From Engraulis encrasicolus (taxonomy: Eukaryota; Chordata; Actinopteri; Clupeiformes; Engraulidae), in NCBI RefSeq assembly GCF_034702125.1, contig NC_085880.1:41879385-41943384 (forward strand): a stretch of 64,000 bases of DNA. The letters run 5' to 3'. Both the position numbers and the translations under genes were made by a program. This document shows positions 1 through 14,544 of this stretch, one piece after another; position 1 is the first letter of the stretch, and the number at the start of each line of letters is the position of its first letter. Under the pieces are notes generated by a model. That model searched no databases. It worked only from the letters and a program-made list of their open reading frames with translations, and was not told the origin of the DNA.

Positions 1-170
1 TGAGATGGGGAGGAGATTGGAGGTAGTGGAGTTGAGGTGGGGGTGGGGGGGGGAGAGGGGAGGAGAGTCGAGGTGAGGGTGGGGAGGGGAGCTGTCAAGG
101 GGTCATCCCAGAGGGTAGAGAGGTCTTCCAGGGGTTGGGTCTGGGTGTGTAATTGAGTGTTGGCTGTGTG
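1..170. other. G-rich low-complexity sequence
   Basis: Mostly GGGG and GGAG runs. No gene seen. Confidence 0.6.
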
Positions 171-1140
<970 letters not shown>

Positions 1141-1690
1141 GTCCCTGACCTGGTGACTGGGTGAGCGTTGGCCTTCACCCCCTCGCTGCTCTCTTTAACA
1201 GGCCATGAAGGGCCTCTTCACTCACAGCCAGGGACACGGTACTGTACGAGCCTACTGGGCCAGGGACCAGGGGCCCCAAGAGTCAAGAGGGCCCTGAAAC
1301 CCAAGTCTTATCGTTTCCATTCTCATATTGTATTAAAATCGCAACCACTTAGAATTCAGTAAAATTCTATAACAATGGCATTCTATTGGAATCTCAACCC
1401 GCCGGCGGGTTTTGACAGTTAACTGTATTGTCACAACACCCTAAAACCCCCAACAAATTGGGGTCTCAAGCATCGGATCTATAAACTTTTGTAAGCTAGC
1501 AACACCTATGGAGGGGGGCCTTTCTTGTTGCCTGGCCCAGGGGCGCATGGAGTTATAATCCGCCCCTGCTCACAGTCTCACAGCCTGCCACCCAGGAGAC
1601 AACGCCAAAGGCAGCCAGCGTCCGCCTGGAATAACCCTCACTACCACCCCTAGCACCACACCACACCAGCCTCCCCCAGTTATAGCCCTC
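1141..1690. other. Intergenic, no gene seen
   Basis: Mixed-composition DNA. An acceptor-like CTCTTTAACAG at about 1191-1201 is not followed by a recognisable exon. Confidence 0.5.
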
Positions 1691-1754
1691 TCTCTTTCTG
1701 TCTCTTTCTTTCTCAATCTCTCTCTGTCTGTTCATCTAGCAAGTTCTCTCGCTT

Positions 1755-1755
<1 letters not shown>

Positions 1756-1801
<46 letters not shown>
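1756..1801. repeat. (CA)n microsatellite
   Basis: About 22 CA units within the first copy of the 1.7-2.2 kb duplication. Confidence 0.95.
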
Positions 1802-1802
<1 letters not shown>

Positions 1803-2023
1803 AGTCTGTATTACATGTTTTGTCTCTCTCCCTCTCTCGTTTGCTCTCGCTCTCCCTCTCTCCCTCCCTCTCTCTCTCTCTCTCTCTATGTCTCTCGCGC
1901 TCGCTCGCTCTCTCCCTCTCCCTCTCTCTTGCCCTCTGCCTCTCTCTCTCTCTCTCTTTCTTTCTTTCTCTTCCTCTATCTCACTCTCTGTCTGTCCATC
2001 TAGCAAGCTCTCTCCTTTCCCCA

Positions 2024-2188
<165 letters not shown>

Positions 2189-2398
2189 AGTCTGTCTTGT
2201 ATGTTCTCTCTCTCTCTCTCTTGCTCTCTCCTTCTCCCTCTCTTAAGTAACCGGCCAGGCAGCCTTCCCCGTCAAAGTCACACCATCATCATCTTCCCGC
2301 CTTGCACTCTAATCTTCCCTTGCTGTTGCCAATCAACCAAACACACTCTCAGCGCCGAGAGGTCAACATCACTTTTTCCCTCCAGTGGTACTGGGGCC

Positions 2399-2460
2399 TA
2401 ATAGAAGAGTCCGGAGTCCTCATTTTATTAAGAAAATGAGGACTCCAGGCTCTTCTATTA
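2399..2460. ncRNA. Isolated 62-nt hairpin
   Basis: Two 28-nt arms (TAATAGAAGAGTCCGGAGTC start; complementary end) pair at 26 of 28 positions around ATTAAG. It could be a miRNA-like precursor or a tiny palindromic repeat; no homology was checked. Confidence 0.25.
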
Positions 2461-2597
2461 GTGGATTTACCTCTTACAGTAACTTAACCTGGTCTACTCC
2501 TAAACCAGCTTTGTAGTATACCCCTCAGTGCTGGTAGGTGGTAGGCTGATGGGTCCTTGGCATAGTTTAGTAGCAGTCAGGTGGTACAACCACTGCT

Positions 2598-2732
2598 AAG
2601 AGAGAGAAAGAGAGAGAGAGAGAGACCGAAAGAGAGAGCATATGTGAGAGGGAGGGAGAAAGAGGGAGGGAGAGAGAGAGAGGGGGAGAGAGAGAGAGGG
2701 AGAGAGAGAGAGAGGGAGAGAGAGAGAGTGGG
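2598..2732. repeat. (GA)n-rich tract
   Basis: AGAGAG with GGG interruptions. Confidence 0.9.
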
Positions 2733-3107
2733 GGCAAGCCAAATGTCCAACAATGGCAACACAGTAGATGCTAAAACCATATTGTGTTGCACGCTTCATA
2801 TGGAATACGTATCACTGACATATGTTCAATTAAAAAAAAATAAAAAGAAAGAAAGAAAGAGTTAGAGAGCGAGGCAGGGAGAAGCGGAGGGAAAAGAAAA
2901 GAGAAAACCCACACACACGTACTGCACTGTATATCGGGGAACGAACCCTGTGGGGACCCTGAAACAAGCTCTGGCTTTAAGTGTGGGAATAACTTACAGT
3001 GTGTATTTTCAGCCAGACCCCTGCTCATAAGCGAATAGCAGGGGGAGAACAGGGCTGGACTGAGGAAATAACAGGCCGGGCATTTTCAGGCAAGACTGGT
3101 CCGCTGG

Positions 3108-3290
3108 TCCTACTGTGGCTCTAACGGTAGGGCACTGGGTGGCTACGCCGGCAACCCGGGTTCGATTCTGGCCCGGGTCAATTTCCAATCCTTCCCCACC
3201 TCTCTCTTCCCATTTGTTTCCTGTCGATCTCTCCTACTGTACTATCATCAATTAAGTCAAAAATACCAAAAAAAACTTTTAAAAAAAAGA
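3108..3290 (+). mobile_element. tRNA-derived SINE (family A)
   Basis: A-box-like CTCTAACGGTAGGGCA, B-box GGTTCGATTCT, then a body with TTCCTGTCGATCTCTCC and ATCATCAATTAAGTCAAAAA, and an A-rich tail. Confidence 0.7.
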
Positions 3291-3419
3291 CTAGTCTGCA
3301 AAGCATTGAGAGAGACAAAGAAGCCCATGACAACAGTTTTAGCAATCTATTACAAGCTATTTTGACCACAACAGCCAAAATTAATATTTGAATCTGACTC
3401 AGAGAGGTCAGCTGTCGCG

Positions 3420-3690
3420 GCATGAGGGCTGATACCACTAGCCAGGCCACGCCCTCCTAGCGACTCAACACCTTCAGCGTTGCTTCTAGTCAGGCCAAGA
3501 GCAATACAAATATCTGAGCTCCTGAAAAATCGGGAACTCCTCCCACTTTGTCGGAAAGCAAACAGCCAGAAACAAACCAAGGGAGGTGGGTCAACCATGC
3601 CGTTTGGGAAATGTTAATTGTTACGCTCTTGGTCAGACCACGTCTCGAAGAGATTTGAATGTCGATGATAGTCAGGCTAGATACCACTGC
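3420..3690 (+). mobile_element. Dispersed repeat family R1, copy 1
   Basis: Shares, in order, CCACGCCC...CTAG, GCGTTGCTTCTAGTCAGGCC, AAACCAAG(G/A)GAGG(T/C)GGGTCAAC and GTCGATGAT(A/-)(A/G)TCAGGCTA with the copies at 26190 and 27850. Ends weakly inverted; class unknown. Confidence 0.6.
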
Positions 3691-5212
<1,522 letters not shown>

Positions 5213-5213
5213 A

Positions 5214-5289
5214 CTGTGTTTGTGTGTCTCTGTGTTTGAGTGATTAGGCGTGTGTGTGTGTGTGTGTTTGAGTGATTAAGTATGTGATT

Positions 5290-5384
<95 letters not shown>
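5214..5384. repeat. (GT)n microsatellite
   Basis: Pure run at 5291-5384, preceded by two GAGTGATTA(G/A) spacers. Confidence 0.9.
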
Positions 5385-5953
5385 GCCTGTGTCGCTGTAT
5401 GTGACGCCTGTCCGTCACTCATGGCGGCAGTGAAAAGGACACATTTAGGGAAAAACAGAGAAGAAAAAGGAGAAAAAGAAAGAGACAATAGCCTGAGCCC
5501 CCCCCTGGCAGGGCCGGGCTGGCCTGGTGCGGTGCGGGGTGCTTATTGGTACTCAAATGAGTTTGCTAGCCCCTGGGGAGGGACACCTTTTCTTGTCTTG
5601 TGTGTCCTCCAACACCAACACAAACCCACCCCAAACCCAAACCCACCCCACAACTTCTTCTTCTCCCCCCTCCGACTTCTTCTTCTTCTCCTCCCCGCGA
5701 AGCGAGTGATGCATCACGACGTCGGAGCGGCTTGTCGTCGGGAAGAGCCGCCAGGCAGCCACCACGTTGCCGTGGCGAACGTCAGTCTGTGTCACCAGGC
5801 CATCGTTAGTGACGCAAGGGGGGAGCGAGAGCTGGGGTGGGGGTCGGTGGACTGGGAAGACAGCTGTGGCCTGACGGAGAGGGAGATGCATGGTCCTGGT
5901 GATCGGGAGGGTGCTGGTTCAAAACCGGAAGATTGTGGGTGAGCAAGGCACCG
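5385..5953. other. Intergenic, no gene seen
   Basis: GC-rich mixed DNA. A tRNA-like stretch GGTGCTGGTTCAAAACCGGA near 5910 is probably part of a SINE. Confidence 0.45.
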
Positions 5954-6141
5954 AAGGCTCTTTTCCACTGTTGGTCCTCTGGTAGGTCTACAACTGGACA
6001 CAGTGTGACTCTGATGCCACTTTTTGCTTTACTTTTTGACGATTGTGCTGTGTTGTGCCCAATCGAAAAGCAAAAAATGGCAGCCGGGTTGCGCTGTGTC
6101 GAGCTGTAGGCCTAGAAAACCAGCAGTGGAAAAGAGCCTTT
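5954..6141. mobile_element. Small MITE (AAGGCTCTTTTCCACTG ends)
   Basis: Inverted ends AAGGCTCTTTTCCACTG and CAGTGGAAAAGAGCCTT, 188 bp apart. The inner part is also weakly palindromic. Confidence 0.65.
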
Positions 6142-6718
6142 AGAAACCTCTACACTGATCCAAGGACTGTGTATATATCACCTAACTGTACGTCACCTTA
6201 CACAAAAAAGTGGGGGTGGGTGAGTGGGTGAGAGACAGGGACCCCAAGGTTGGGATAGACAGATGCAAACTATGGGCTGGGGGGGCTTTGGGCCTTAACC
6301 ATAGTATGGACACCCCACGTTTTGAGTGAATTTTCCGAGAAATTGCACAATACCCCTTTGAAAGAAACCTGTTCACACCCCGAGACCTGCAAACAAATGA
6401 TCAGTGTCATTGGAAGGCCCTGTCGTGTAATAAATACCAATAACTACCTCTGTCAACATATGCCGTCCGTACCCTAAGTGTGAGAAACTGGGGAGCTTGT
6501 GATTACGGATAGATCAAAACCGGTGGGTGAGGCAATGAAGCTACAGTATTTACAGATCAGACATATGGACCCAATCAAATGTTTGATCTCATTGGTAAGC
6601 TCTGTAAATTTGATTGATATGCAAAATCTAATGCGAGCAATGAGAAGCTCCCTCCCTACCCACCGATAACTACCACCACCACTGACTCTACTTGCTGTCT
6701 CTCTCCCCACATTCCCTG

Positions 6719-6719
<1 letters not shown>
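6142..6719. other. Intergenic, no gene seen
   Basis: Mixed composition without recognised features. Confidence 0.5.
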
Positions 6720-6784
<65 letters not shown>

Positions 6785-6801
6785 CACATTCCCTGGTTGT
6801 A

Positions 6802-6856
<55 letters not shown>
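6720..6856. repeat. Two (CT)n runs split by a repeated spacer
   Basis: CCCCACATTCCCTGGTT precedes each run (6704 and 6782), so the unit is duplicated. Confidence 0.9.
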
Positions 6857-7260
6857 CTCAACCTCCCCTCCACCTCCACCTCCACCTCCTCTCCTCTCCC
6901 GTCCTCTCCCCTCCACCAGGCCCCCCTCTGACTCCCTCTGGAAGATCCATCAGGCCCCTCCATGCGGCGAGTGGAGCGGCAGGTAGCCTTCTCCCTGCTG
7001 CCCGGCACAGGGTCTGCTCTGCCCTCCTCTTAACCCTGGGAGCCACAGCATCCATCACAGCCTCCGCGGGGGTCCCACCTCCCCAAAAAGCCCCCTCCTC
7101 CCCCTCCTCCTCCTCCTCCTTCTTCTCCTCCTCTTTCCCCATCTCCCCCTTCTCTCTCTCTCTCTCCACCCCCTCTCTCTCCTCATTTATACCCTCTTTC
7201 CACCCTTCATTCCCTTCTCTTCTCTTCTTCTCTCCTGCTATCACTTGCTTCGTTCAGCCT

Positions 7261-7264
<4 letters not shown>
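6857..7264. other. Pyrimidine-rich intergenic DNA
   Basis: CCTCC/CTTCTC-rich; no gene. Confidence 0.5.

Positions 7265-7352
<88 letters not shown>
7265..7352. repeat. (CT)n microsatellite
   Basis: About 44 pure CT units. Confidence 0.95.
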
Positions 7353-7356
<4 letters not shown>

Positions 7357-7790
7357 GGATGTGCTCCAACCTCCACCTATGTCGCTGCTCTGCACCTTAC
7401 AAGGGATTTTTCAGCACAACAACCTTCTTTTTGCTGTCTGCCTTCTTTTCTTTTAACCGTCTGATATTTATCTACCAGGACTGCGATCTATCACTAGCGC
7501 ATATCTGCAGTGACCTTTCTTCACGTCTGCTTTTATTCTACTTTCTAAGTGAAGGTTAAAGTCTGCACCTCCAAACGTCTGACCTGGAAGGAAGGACAAG
7601 CAAACCACCAGACAAAAAAAGAGAACAAGTCTGCTTCAACCAGGATGTTTTAATGCAGGTTGAAGTGGATGTTTTCCTTTCTTTTGGTTTATTTTACTTT
7701 CTAGCATGATTGTCTATCTCCTTCTCTGTCTCTGATTCATGTCTTTTTATGCAAGGACTCACAACACAGCAAACACACAAACACACACAC
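7353..7790. other. Intergenic, no gene seen
   Basis: Single-copy-looking DNA, AT-moderate, no splice-supported exon. Confidence 0.45.
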
Positions 7791-8307
<517 letters not shown>

Positions 8308-8337
8308 TTGAGTTTGCTCAGCAAACACAAACACCAC

Positions 8338-8408
8338 TCGCCACCATCCAGCAGCTGAACATAAATAAATGAGATGGATGGGATTTCCCAAACCAGTGGA
8401 GCTACTAT
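8338..8408 (+). repeat. Direct duplicate a (partner 9154-9223)
   Basis: CACCATCCAGCAGCTGAACA, GAGATGGATGG and CCCAAACCAG shared with the partner 815 bp away at about 90% identity by eye. Confidence 0.75.
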
Positions 8409-8467
8409 GGGACCGGCCGTTTATACAAGAACGATTGCAGAGGAAGACGACAAAATGTGTTAATCCC

Positions 8468-8886
8468 TTAAAGGGACAGTTTGGTCAATTTCAACATGCA
8501 GTTGTAATGCTCACACTACCCTGGACTTGTCAGTGCCTGAGATTTTTTTTTCTTCTTCTTCAGCCGTTTCCGAGATCCTGGTCATTGTAATGGGGGCAGC
8601 TCTTTGTTTACATTTCAAAAAAAACATTTTTATTTATTCCCAAAAACATCCAAAAGGTTATAAAACATCAGCAGACAACTAGCAAACAGCAGTACCTTTT
8701 GGGAAAATATTTGGAGTTGGCCTATGTTTCATTTTTTAAAAATGTAAACAAACGCTGCCCCCATTAGAATTGCTCATATCTCGGAAAGGGCTGAGCCGAA
8801 AAATGTGCCATCACCAGGTACTGACAAGTCAAGGGTAGCGTGAGCAATACAACTGCATGTTGAAATTGACCAAACTGTCCCTTTAA
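8468..8886. mobile_element. TTAA-flanked palindromic MITE
   Basis: TTAA at 8468 and 8883. Inverted arms of about 150 bp (8468-8620 and 8737-8886) beginning AGGGACAGTTTGGTCAATTT. No ORF. Kolobok- or piggyBac-type mobilisation is inferred from the TTAA. Confidence 0.8.
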
Positions 8887-8889
8887 GGC

Positions 8890-9060
8890 GCGGCTTTATA
8901 AATTCATTGTTACCAGTATGGTAATGACCAAGTAGTGGTGCATTACTAAAGGGCCTGTGCTGTGTCATAGTATTGTAGTGCTATGGTAGTTACATTTCAA
9001 TGGCTATTACAGCGTGCCACTGGAGGTACGGCGCGCATTAAGGGGCTACTGTGTAAATGT
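8890..9060 (+). repeat. Dispersed repeat, partner at 61175-61335
   Basis: CAGTATGGTAATGACCAAGT, ATAGTATTGTAGTGCTATGG and GCCACTGGAGGTACGGCG occur as complement at 61175-61335. Confidence 0.65.
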
Positions 9061-9153
9061 GTAAATGTGTTGCAGAAGTGCCTTTTGTTTACACAGCGAC
9101 CCCGCCATCGGGACATGAGGACGCAAAAATCTGAAGACTCCTTTCACCACTCG

Positions 9154-9223
9154 TCACCATCCAGCAGTTGAACATAAATAAACGAGATGGATGGCACTTC
9201 CCAAACCAGAGGAGCTACTGAGT
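9154..9223 (+). repeat. Direct duplicate b (partner 8338-8408)
   Basis: Second copy of the 70-bp segment. A TTAA MITE and the 8.9-kb repeat lie between the copies. Confidence 0.75.
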
Positions 9224-9239
9224 CTGAAGCAGCCATGTA

Positions 9240-9440
9240 GTTTTCAGAGTGAGGAGTCCGCACACTTAGAATCCTTTTTGTTGTGTTTTTTTTTTTTTTC
9301 ATGGCAGGACAACGTTTCGACCTCAACAGTCTTCTTCAGATTCTCAAGAAGACTGTTGAGGTCGAAACGTTATCCTGCCATGAAAAAAATAAAACACAAC
9401 AAAAAGGATTTTAAGTGTGCGGACTCCTCACTCTGAAAAC
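9240..9440. repeat. Head-to-head palindrome of hammerhead-like modules
   Basis: Arms of about 95 bp pair almost perfectly around 9340. Each arm contains GACTGTTGAGGTCGAAACGT and ends at GTGTGCGGACTCCTCAC on its own strand. Confidence 0.75.
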
Positions 9441-9855
9441 GACAGTTGACTTTCGTCCTGCACCTTTCCCTGGGATGTGCACAATCCTCTCCTTCAACTT
9501 CTTCAGCAGCCGTGGCCTAAAGCTGCTTGTAGACCAAGTGCGACCTATGCGACCCAGGTAGCTGAGATAGTTGAAGAAGTTTCGCCATGAATTTGCTTTA
9601 TTCACTCTGGACGCGACATTGACATGTTTGATTTAGCTAATCACATAAACGGCTCTGGCTTGACAGCCTGGGACATTCAGAGATATGAGCGTTCCAACTG
9701 GTTTTCGCAGAACCACGTCACAGCTCATTACCATGATATTAGCTTGAGTTTAATCACTAAAATTCACTCTGGTCACCCAGTTCGCTCACCCTCCATAGAG
9801 AAATAATGATTTCCGGCACTCAGTTAGCGTATGCCGCTCTTGGTGTGCACAAGGC
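9441..9855. other. Intergenic, no gene seen
   Basis: Contains AAGCTGCTTGTAGACCAAGT and TGCGACC-type text, perhaps an old MITE; no ORF. Confidence 0.4.
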
Positions 9856-10512
9856 TTAAAGGGGAAGTCCAGTTTTTTTAACATTAAGGCCATTTTCTGA
9901 GTGGTCTGCAATGTTTTAGAGTCCCCCTCACCGTTTATTTCATGTTTGCTGCAGTCTCTGTTATTTGGCTGATTTGGATTTGATCTCAACCAGCTTTAGA
10001 ATGGCCGTCTATGAGCACCTGCAACTCTGTTCTTAAAATCACCTTAAACATTTGTTTTCGAAACTCTACAGCTCACAAAGTGGTTAGGGGTGTTCACTAG
10101 CAGTCCCTAACAAGTTTCAAGGCGAAATTTGGCTTCTGTCATTTTTTATTTGCCATTTTGTGAAAGAAAGTGAAAGTGAAAGTGAAACTTAATTTACAAA
10201 ATGCTACATAAAACACACATAAAACACGACAGATGCCGTATTTCGCTACAAAAATTGCTAAGGAACACCAGTGTATACTGTTGAACACTTGCTGAGTTGC
10301 ATATACTTCAAAACAAATGTTTAAGGTGATTTTAAGAACAGAGTTGCAGGTGCTCATAGACGGCCATTCTAAAGCTAGTTGAGATCAAATCCAAATCAGC
10401 CAAATAACAGAGACTGCAGCAATCATGAAATAAACGGCGAGGGGGACTCTAAAAGATTGCAGACCACTCAGAAAATGGCCTTAATGTTAAAAAAACTGGA
10501 CTTCTCCTTTAA
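9856..10512. mobile_element. TTAA-flanked MITE with 205-bp inverted repeats
   Basis: TTAA at 9856 and 10509. Arms 9856-10061 and 10309-10512 start AGGGGAAGTCCAG and AGGAGAAGTCCAG. A SINE follows directly. Confidence 0.8.
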
Positions 10513-10712
10513 TGGTTTGGCAGTTGATCTTTCAATCAGGGGGTTGTAGGTTCAAATCCCACCTGACCCCTCCCTTCACCTCCATCCATGGCTGAAGTGC
10601 CCTTGAGCAAGGTACCTAACCCGACACTGCTCCAGGGACTGTAACCAATACCCTGAAAAAAGTAAATCTAAGTCGCTTTGGATAAAAGCGTCAGCTTAGT
10701 GTAATGTAATTG
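10513..10712 (+). mobile_element. tRNA-derived SINE (family B)
   Basis: Head with GTAGGTTCAAATCCCACC, middle CCCTTGAGCAAGGTACC, GACTGTAACCAATACCCTG, tail AAGTCGCTTTGGATAAAAGC ending in GTAATGTAAT. This tail is typical of fish SINEs that share an L2-clade LINE 3' end. Confidence 0.8.
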
Positions 10713-10947
10713 TTACAATGTAATAATAAAAGTCTGATTGCGTAAAACACACCTGGGCAATGAAACGTTCCCTCAACCTAGTGGTGTTGCGGCCAGACGC
10801 CAGAGTTTACTGTGAGCAGTGAGTGCAAGCTTGCTGGCTGTGATTTTGACACAATGGATTTGGATAGATTTGTACAAATGACATTCTGCCATGCCTTGTA
10901 AATGTCCAGGCCATGCCATGTAAAAATCGTTATTTAATAGAGACACA

Positions 10948-11055
<108 letters not shown>

Positions 11056-11306
11056 CGGGAGGGAGTTGCCTATTATTTTGGAGTTGTATGCCCCCCCATT
11101 GCCTGGCAACAGCAACAGCAAGGGGCAACGGCGGCACGGCGTGACTATTTTTCACTCTGTCAGAAATCGCAGGCGGGCTAACACCTTGTCTTCATCAGAC
11201 ATGGTTGTCAACACGCCGCTATGGAAAGCTATGTGGGGATATCTGCCATGTCAGCCGGGTCACGACAGCTCTTTCTGGACTCTTTTCTGACTATGTAGTA
11301 GACCCT

Positions 11307-11415
<109 letters not shown>

Positions 11416-11582
11416 CCCCATCCCACCCTACCCAAGCCACCACAGCTCTTTCTTGTTTTTTCTGACTGTAGACCCTCCACACACACACACCCCACCCCAC
11501 CCCAATCCCACCTCACCCCACCCGACCAAAGCCACCCTGTCCTGCCTGCCTTTCTTGGCTCTTATCTGACTATGTGGACCCT

Positions 11583-11730
11583 CAGGGCTGGAATGGGGGA
11601 GAAATAGGGCCCGGGCACTTTTGGCTTAAACGGGCACCTCACACCGTAATTAGCGGTGAAAATAGGGGCCCACAAGGGTGCGCAGCCCACCAGGAAATGC
11701 CCGTTATGCCAGATGGCTAGTCCAGCCCTG
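11583..11730. mobile_element. hAT-like MITE with target duplication
   Basis: Termini CAGGGCTGG and CCAGCCCTG. Flanks TGGACCCT (11575-11582) and TAGACCCT (11731-11738) match at 7 of 8. Confidence 0.75.
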
Positions 11731-11739
11731 TAGACCCTC

Positions 11740-12279
11740 CACACACACACACTCCCTCCCCAATCCCACCCAAGCCACCCTCTCCTGTCTGCCTTCCTCA
11801 CTGACATCTACAAGGGTGGAGAGAGAGATACTCTGAGCAGACCTGATCCAGGGCTGGCCAGGTAATCTGGCTCACAGGGCATTTATCCAAAAGCTATATG
11901 CGCTCTGAATTTTGCACAGATAACTTTTTAAAAGTCTGAATTTTTTTTATCAAGTTTTACAGTTTTATATTGATTTTTGTAAGCACCGGGAGCATCTGCA
12001 CTTTACTAATATTGTTGTACCTGTACAATGACAATAAAGACATTCATTCATTCATTCATTTTGCCAGTGGGCTAACAGTCCTCATCGTCAGATGCTTTTT
12101 GTTTGTTTGCTTTGTTGTTGTTGATTTAATTTTTCCCTTTGACGTGGTAATAATAGTGGTGGGGATTAGGGGGGTTTGGTCTGTAACAAATACACATGCC
12201 ATGATGCCATGTTTTGATCCCAGTCCTGCCCTCAAGAATGCATAGCTCTTACTACCTCAACCAGAGCGTCAGGCAGGTA
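11740..12279. other. Intergenic, no gene seen
   Basis: Holds the LINE-like tail at 11950-12060 and otherwise unremarkable DNA. Confidence 0.45.
11950..12060 (+). mobile_element. LINE-type 3' end fragment
   Basis: CTTTACTAATATTGTTGTAC, then TGTACAATGACAATAAAGAC and (ATTC)n resembles 3' ends of fish non-LTR elements. No ORF attached. Confidence 0.4.
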
Positions 12280-13068
12280 GCGTGGCAAAGTGTGGCACAG
12301 TGCAGCGTAGACGGTTGGTAGGCAGGTAGCGTGGCGTGAAGGGTTGGTATGCAGGGAGCGTGGCATAGAGGGCTGGGAATGGCCCGGGTTAGGCAGGGAG
12401 CACCGCACAGCGCGGCACAGCGCGGCACAGCGCGGCACAGCGCGGCACAGCGCGGCACAGCGCAGCGCAGAGGGCAGGTAGCGCGGCACAATGAAGCGTA
12501 GATAGCAGGTAGCACAGCGCGGCACAGCGCGGCACAGCGCGGCACAGCGCGGCACAGCGCGGCACAGCGTGGCACAGCGCAGCGCAGAGGGCAGGTAGCG
12601 CGGCACAATGAAGCGTAGATAGCAGGTAGCACAGCGCGGCACAGCGCGGCACAGCGCGGCACAGCGCGGCACAGCGCGGCACAGCGCGGCACAGCGCGGC
12701 ACAGCGCGGCACAGCGCAGCGTAGAGGGCAGGTAGCGCGGCACAATGAAGCGTATATATCAGGTAGCACGGGACAGCGCCGGACAGTGCAGCACGGCGTG
12801 GCGTAGAAAGCAGGTAGCCTGGCACAGCAAGGCATGGAGGACAGGTAGCGCGGCACAGCGCGGCACACAGTGCGCCAAAGTGCACCATAGCACGGCACAG
12901 CGCGGGACAGTGCGGGACAGCGCGGCACAGTGCGGCATAGAGGGCAGGTAGCGCGTACAGCGCGGTACAGCACGGTACAGCGCGGTACAGCGCGGCACAG
13001 CGCGTACAGCGCGGTACAGCACGGTACAGCGCGGTACAGCGCGGCACAGCGCGGTGCAGAGGGCTGGT
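12280..13068. repeat. GC-rich minisatellite, 10-bp unit with higher-order repeats
   Basis: The unit GCGGCACAGC is repeated dozens of times with variants (GCGGTACAGC). A longer unit holding GCAGGTAGCGCGGCACAATG and AAGCGTAGATAGCAGGTAGC recurs at 12474, 12591 and 12728 (periods 117 and 137 bp, differing by two 10-bp units). Confidence 0.9.
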
Positions 13069-13560
<492 letters not shown>

Positions 13561-13756
13561 CGGCCGTGTTTGCTTTTGGGAGATGCTGTCAGACCTGAGC
13601 GGAGACCTGAGCGGAGACCCCTTCTCGCTCGTCTGGAGAAGTCTGGGAGATGAAACGTCTCGGCGGCCGCCCGTCTCTCCTGACCCCTTCCCTTCTCCTC
13701 TCTACCTTCACAACTCTACTCTGCCTTCTCCAGCATGGCCACTGCTAAGGTTTTGG

Positions 13757-14016
13757 AGGCCGTAAGCATAACCTGTCAGGAGGCCCCCCTCATAATTAAA
13801 TAATAATGATGATAATAATAATCTATTAACTAATTAAAACTATTGAATAAATATATGTTTAGTAATGTAATTCAATATTTTTCTCCTGACGTTTTTTTTT
13901 TTTGGCAATCTCAATTTAAGTGGCCCCAATTTTGGGGCCATAGTGGTTGGTGCCCCAAGCACTGGTTGGTGCCCTAAGCACTCTGCGTACTCTGCTTATG
14001 TCTAGCGCCGGCCCTG
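13757..14016. mobile_element. Truncated hAT-like repeat
   Basis: Right end TCTAGCGCCGGCCCTG resembles a hAT terminus; the left part (GGAGGCCGTAAGCATAAC) lacks a matching terminus. Confidence 0.35.
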
Positions 14017-14138
14017 TTCTCTGCCTGCTCTGCTCTGCTCTGCTCTGCTCACCCCACCCACGACGACTCTCCATGGCCAGGTCCACTTGACGTTCCCCGA
14101 CCGCCCACAAGATGTGCCCCACACATACGCACTCAATC

Positions 14139-14139
<1 letters not shown>

Positions 14140-14222
<83 letters not shown>
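14140..14222. repeat. (CA)n microsatellite
   Basis: About 40 units. Confidence 0.95.
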
Positions 14223-14225
<3 letters not shown>

Positions 14226-14451
14226 AATGCTTGCATGCACACATACTCACACACACATAGGTATAGTAAACTTGCATGCACTCACAGATGAAGCCAACAG
14301 GAGACGAAGGGGTCCGTTGTCCTGGCCCCCATGGAGAGAGGGCCCCCAAAATTGGGTCCTCATTACATTACATGTATTGGGCGGAGGGCCCTTTCAGATG
14401 GCTTTGTCCTGGGCCCAACCAACCAAATCTGTCAGTGGCCCTGCACGCGCG

Positions 14452-14454
<3 letters not shown>

Positions 14455-14542
<88 letters not shown>
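14455..14542. repeat. (CA)n microsatellite
   Basis: About 42 units. Confidence 0.95.

Positions 14543-14544
<2 letters not shown>

Noticed and set aside
1185..1300. Possible exon after CTCTTTAACAG
   Set aside because: No matching donor, no recognisable peptide, and simple repeats adjoin it.
5292..5942. 216-codon forward frame starting in a GT tract
   Set aside because: The first third is Cys-Val repeat; the remainder has no family features and a tRNA-like SINE piece at its end.
12280..13068. CRISPR-like regular repeats
   Set aside because: Contiguous minisatellite units without unique spacers, in a vertebrate genome.
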